A stretch of 64,000 nt of DNA from assembly GCA_003165075.1 (NCBI GenBank), contig PLSM01000139.1:24006-88005 (forward strand), read 5' to 3'. How positions within the stretch are numbered: the stretch's first letter is position 1; each line of letters starts with the position of its first letter. Below, one piece after another: positions 63,360 to 64,000 of the stretch. The position numbers and the translations under genes are program-made. Below the pieces are notes generated by a model. That model saw only the letters and a program-made list of their open reading frames with translations, made no database searches and had not been told where the DNA came from. The stretch is from Acidobacteriaceae bacterium. Its GTDB lineage: Bacteria; Acidobacteriota; Terriglobia; Terriglobales; Acidobacteriaceae.

Positions 63360-64000
63360 TAGCGCGACGCCTCGATAAACGTGACTTTGTTGATTTCTTT
63401 CAATGTGGTCAGGCCGCGGCGCACGCGGTCAAGCGCCGATTCCCGCAGAAATGTCATGCCTTCTTTTTGCGCCAGTTTGCGCACCTCGGAAGTCGGCTTC
63501 TTTTCCAGAATCACTTCGCGGATGGGGTCGGTCAAGTCCAGCAACTCGTGGATGGCAGTGCGTCCCCGGTAGCCGGTGCCCCCGCATTCGATGCAACCGG
63601 CGCCCTCGCGAAATCCGAACCCGTGCCATTCCGCCGGGTCCATGCCGCTGGCTTTCAGCACGTCGTCCGGGTAGGTCACAGTCTGGGCGCAATGCTCGCA
63701 GATGGTGCGCACCAGTCGCTGCGCGAGGATGCAATTGAGCGCGGAGACAAAGTTGTAAGCTTCCACACCCATATTCAGGAAGCGCCCCAGCACATCCACC
63801 ACGTTGTTGGCGTGCACGGTGGTAAACACAAGGTGTCCGGTCAACGCGGAGTTGATTGCAATCTGCGCCGTCTCCTGATCGCGAATCTCGCCCACCAGAA
63901 TCTTGTCCGGGTCATGCCGCAAAATCGACCGCAGCCCCCTTGCGAACGTCAACCCTTTTTTCTCGTTCACCGGAATTTGCGTGATGCCGCGAATCTGGTA
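63359..64000 (-). CDS. pilB: PilB/GspE-type assembly ATPase, 5' end cut by window edge
   Basis: The C-terminal ~213 residues of the pilus/secretion motor ATPase. The gene enters from beyond base 64000, so there is no start in view. Visible parts are the Asp box with RSILRHDPDKILVGEIRDQE (Walker B), the His box TGHLVFTTVHAN and the four-cysteine zinc site CEHC and CIECGGTGYRG. C-terminal helices end KEINKVTFIEASR. It powers pilin extension or secretion. First visible gene of the operon that runs through to the prepilin-like gene. Confidence 0.9.
   Translation of the reverse strand, partial: YQIRGITQIPVNEKKGLTFARGLRSILRHDPDKILVGEIRDQETAQIAINSALTGHLVFTTVHANNVVDVLGRFLNMGVEAYNFVSALNCILAQRLVRTICEHCAQTVTYPDDVLKASGMDPAEWHGFGFREGAGCIECGGTGYRGRTAIHELLDLTDPIREVILEKKPTSEVRKLAQKEGMTFLRESALDRVRRGLTTLKEINKVTFIEASR

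Overview
The window most likely comes from an acidobacterium (phylum Acidobacteriota, class Terriglobia or a close relative). The evidence is the GC-rich composition, several secreted proteins with carboxypeptidase-regulatory-like domains, a VWFA-related protein of the acidobacterial type, a bifunctional FtcD, and a pilus/secretion operon of the kind common in that phylum. No rRNA or tRNA gene was seen, so the assignment rests on gene content only.

Host part, 1-39.4 kb. It starts with a partial outer-membrane protein and two coupled secreted carboxypeptidase-regulatory-like proteins. A KimA-like permease, pabA/trpG, a FecR-like protein and a convergent trpE follow, then a REC-EAL phosphodiesterase and glutamate dehydrogenase behind a clear promoter and a structured leader. 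Next come a cytochrome c/outer-membrane protein pair, pgsA, a methyltransferase pseudogene and an orphan gas-vesicle GvpL/F-type gene. Membrane proteins, an MFS carrier, a glycosyltransferase, a TonB-C protein, ispG, an SDR, a CpsB-type phosphatase and purQ come after these. A translationally coupled ftcD/multicopper oxidase pair, a lytic transglycosylase, a HAD phosphatase, a flavodoxin, an antitoxin/PIN toxin pair with a perfect palindromic operator, a LolC/E permease and a beta-propeller protein complete this part.

Mobile part, 39447-52874. This is a 13,428-bp Mu-type transposable element whose ends can be read to the base. It runs TGTG...CACA, is flanked by a 5-bp target duplication (ATGGC), and carries inward-facing transposase-binding sites (two at the left end 139 bp apart, two at the right end 23 bp apart). 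A leftward early operon encodes a CII-like regulator, a DDE-less paralogue of the transposase DNA-binding region, a MuA-type transposase, a MuB-type ATPase, a small coupled ORF and a lysis-like protein. A divergent repressor faces it, followed by a coiled-coil protein, a small helix-turn-helix protein, a giant tape-measure-like protein and a Mu I-like protease/scaffold with an internal duplication. No portal, terminase, capsid, tail-tube or baseplate gene is present. The tape-measure gene precedes the I-like gene, the reverse of known transposable phages. This looks like a minimal Mu-like element or a phage satellite rather than a simply deleted prophage, and it is the most interesting item here.

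Host part, 52.9-64 kb. It holds an S4-domain RNA-binding protein, a cupin, a zinc alcohol dehydrogenase, a SpoIVB-type (S55) protein, the VWFA-related protein, a small membrane protein and an ErpA/IscA-type carrier. A tightly coupled leftward pilB-pilM-pilN-pilO-pilP-like-prepilin operon runs off the right edge.
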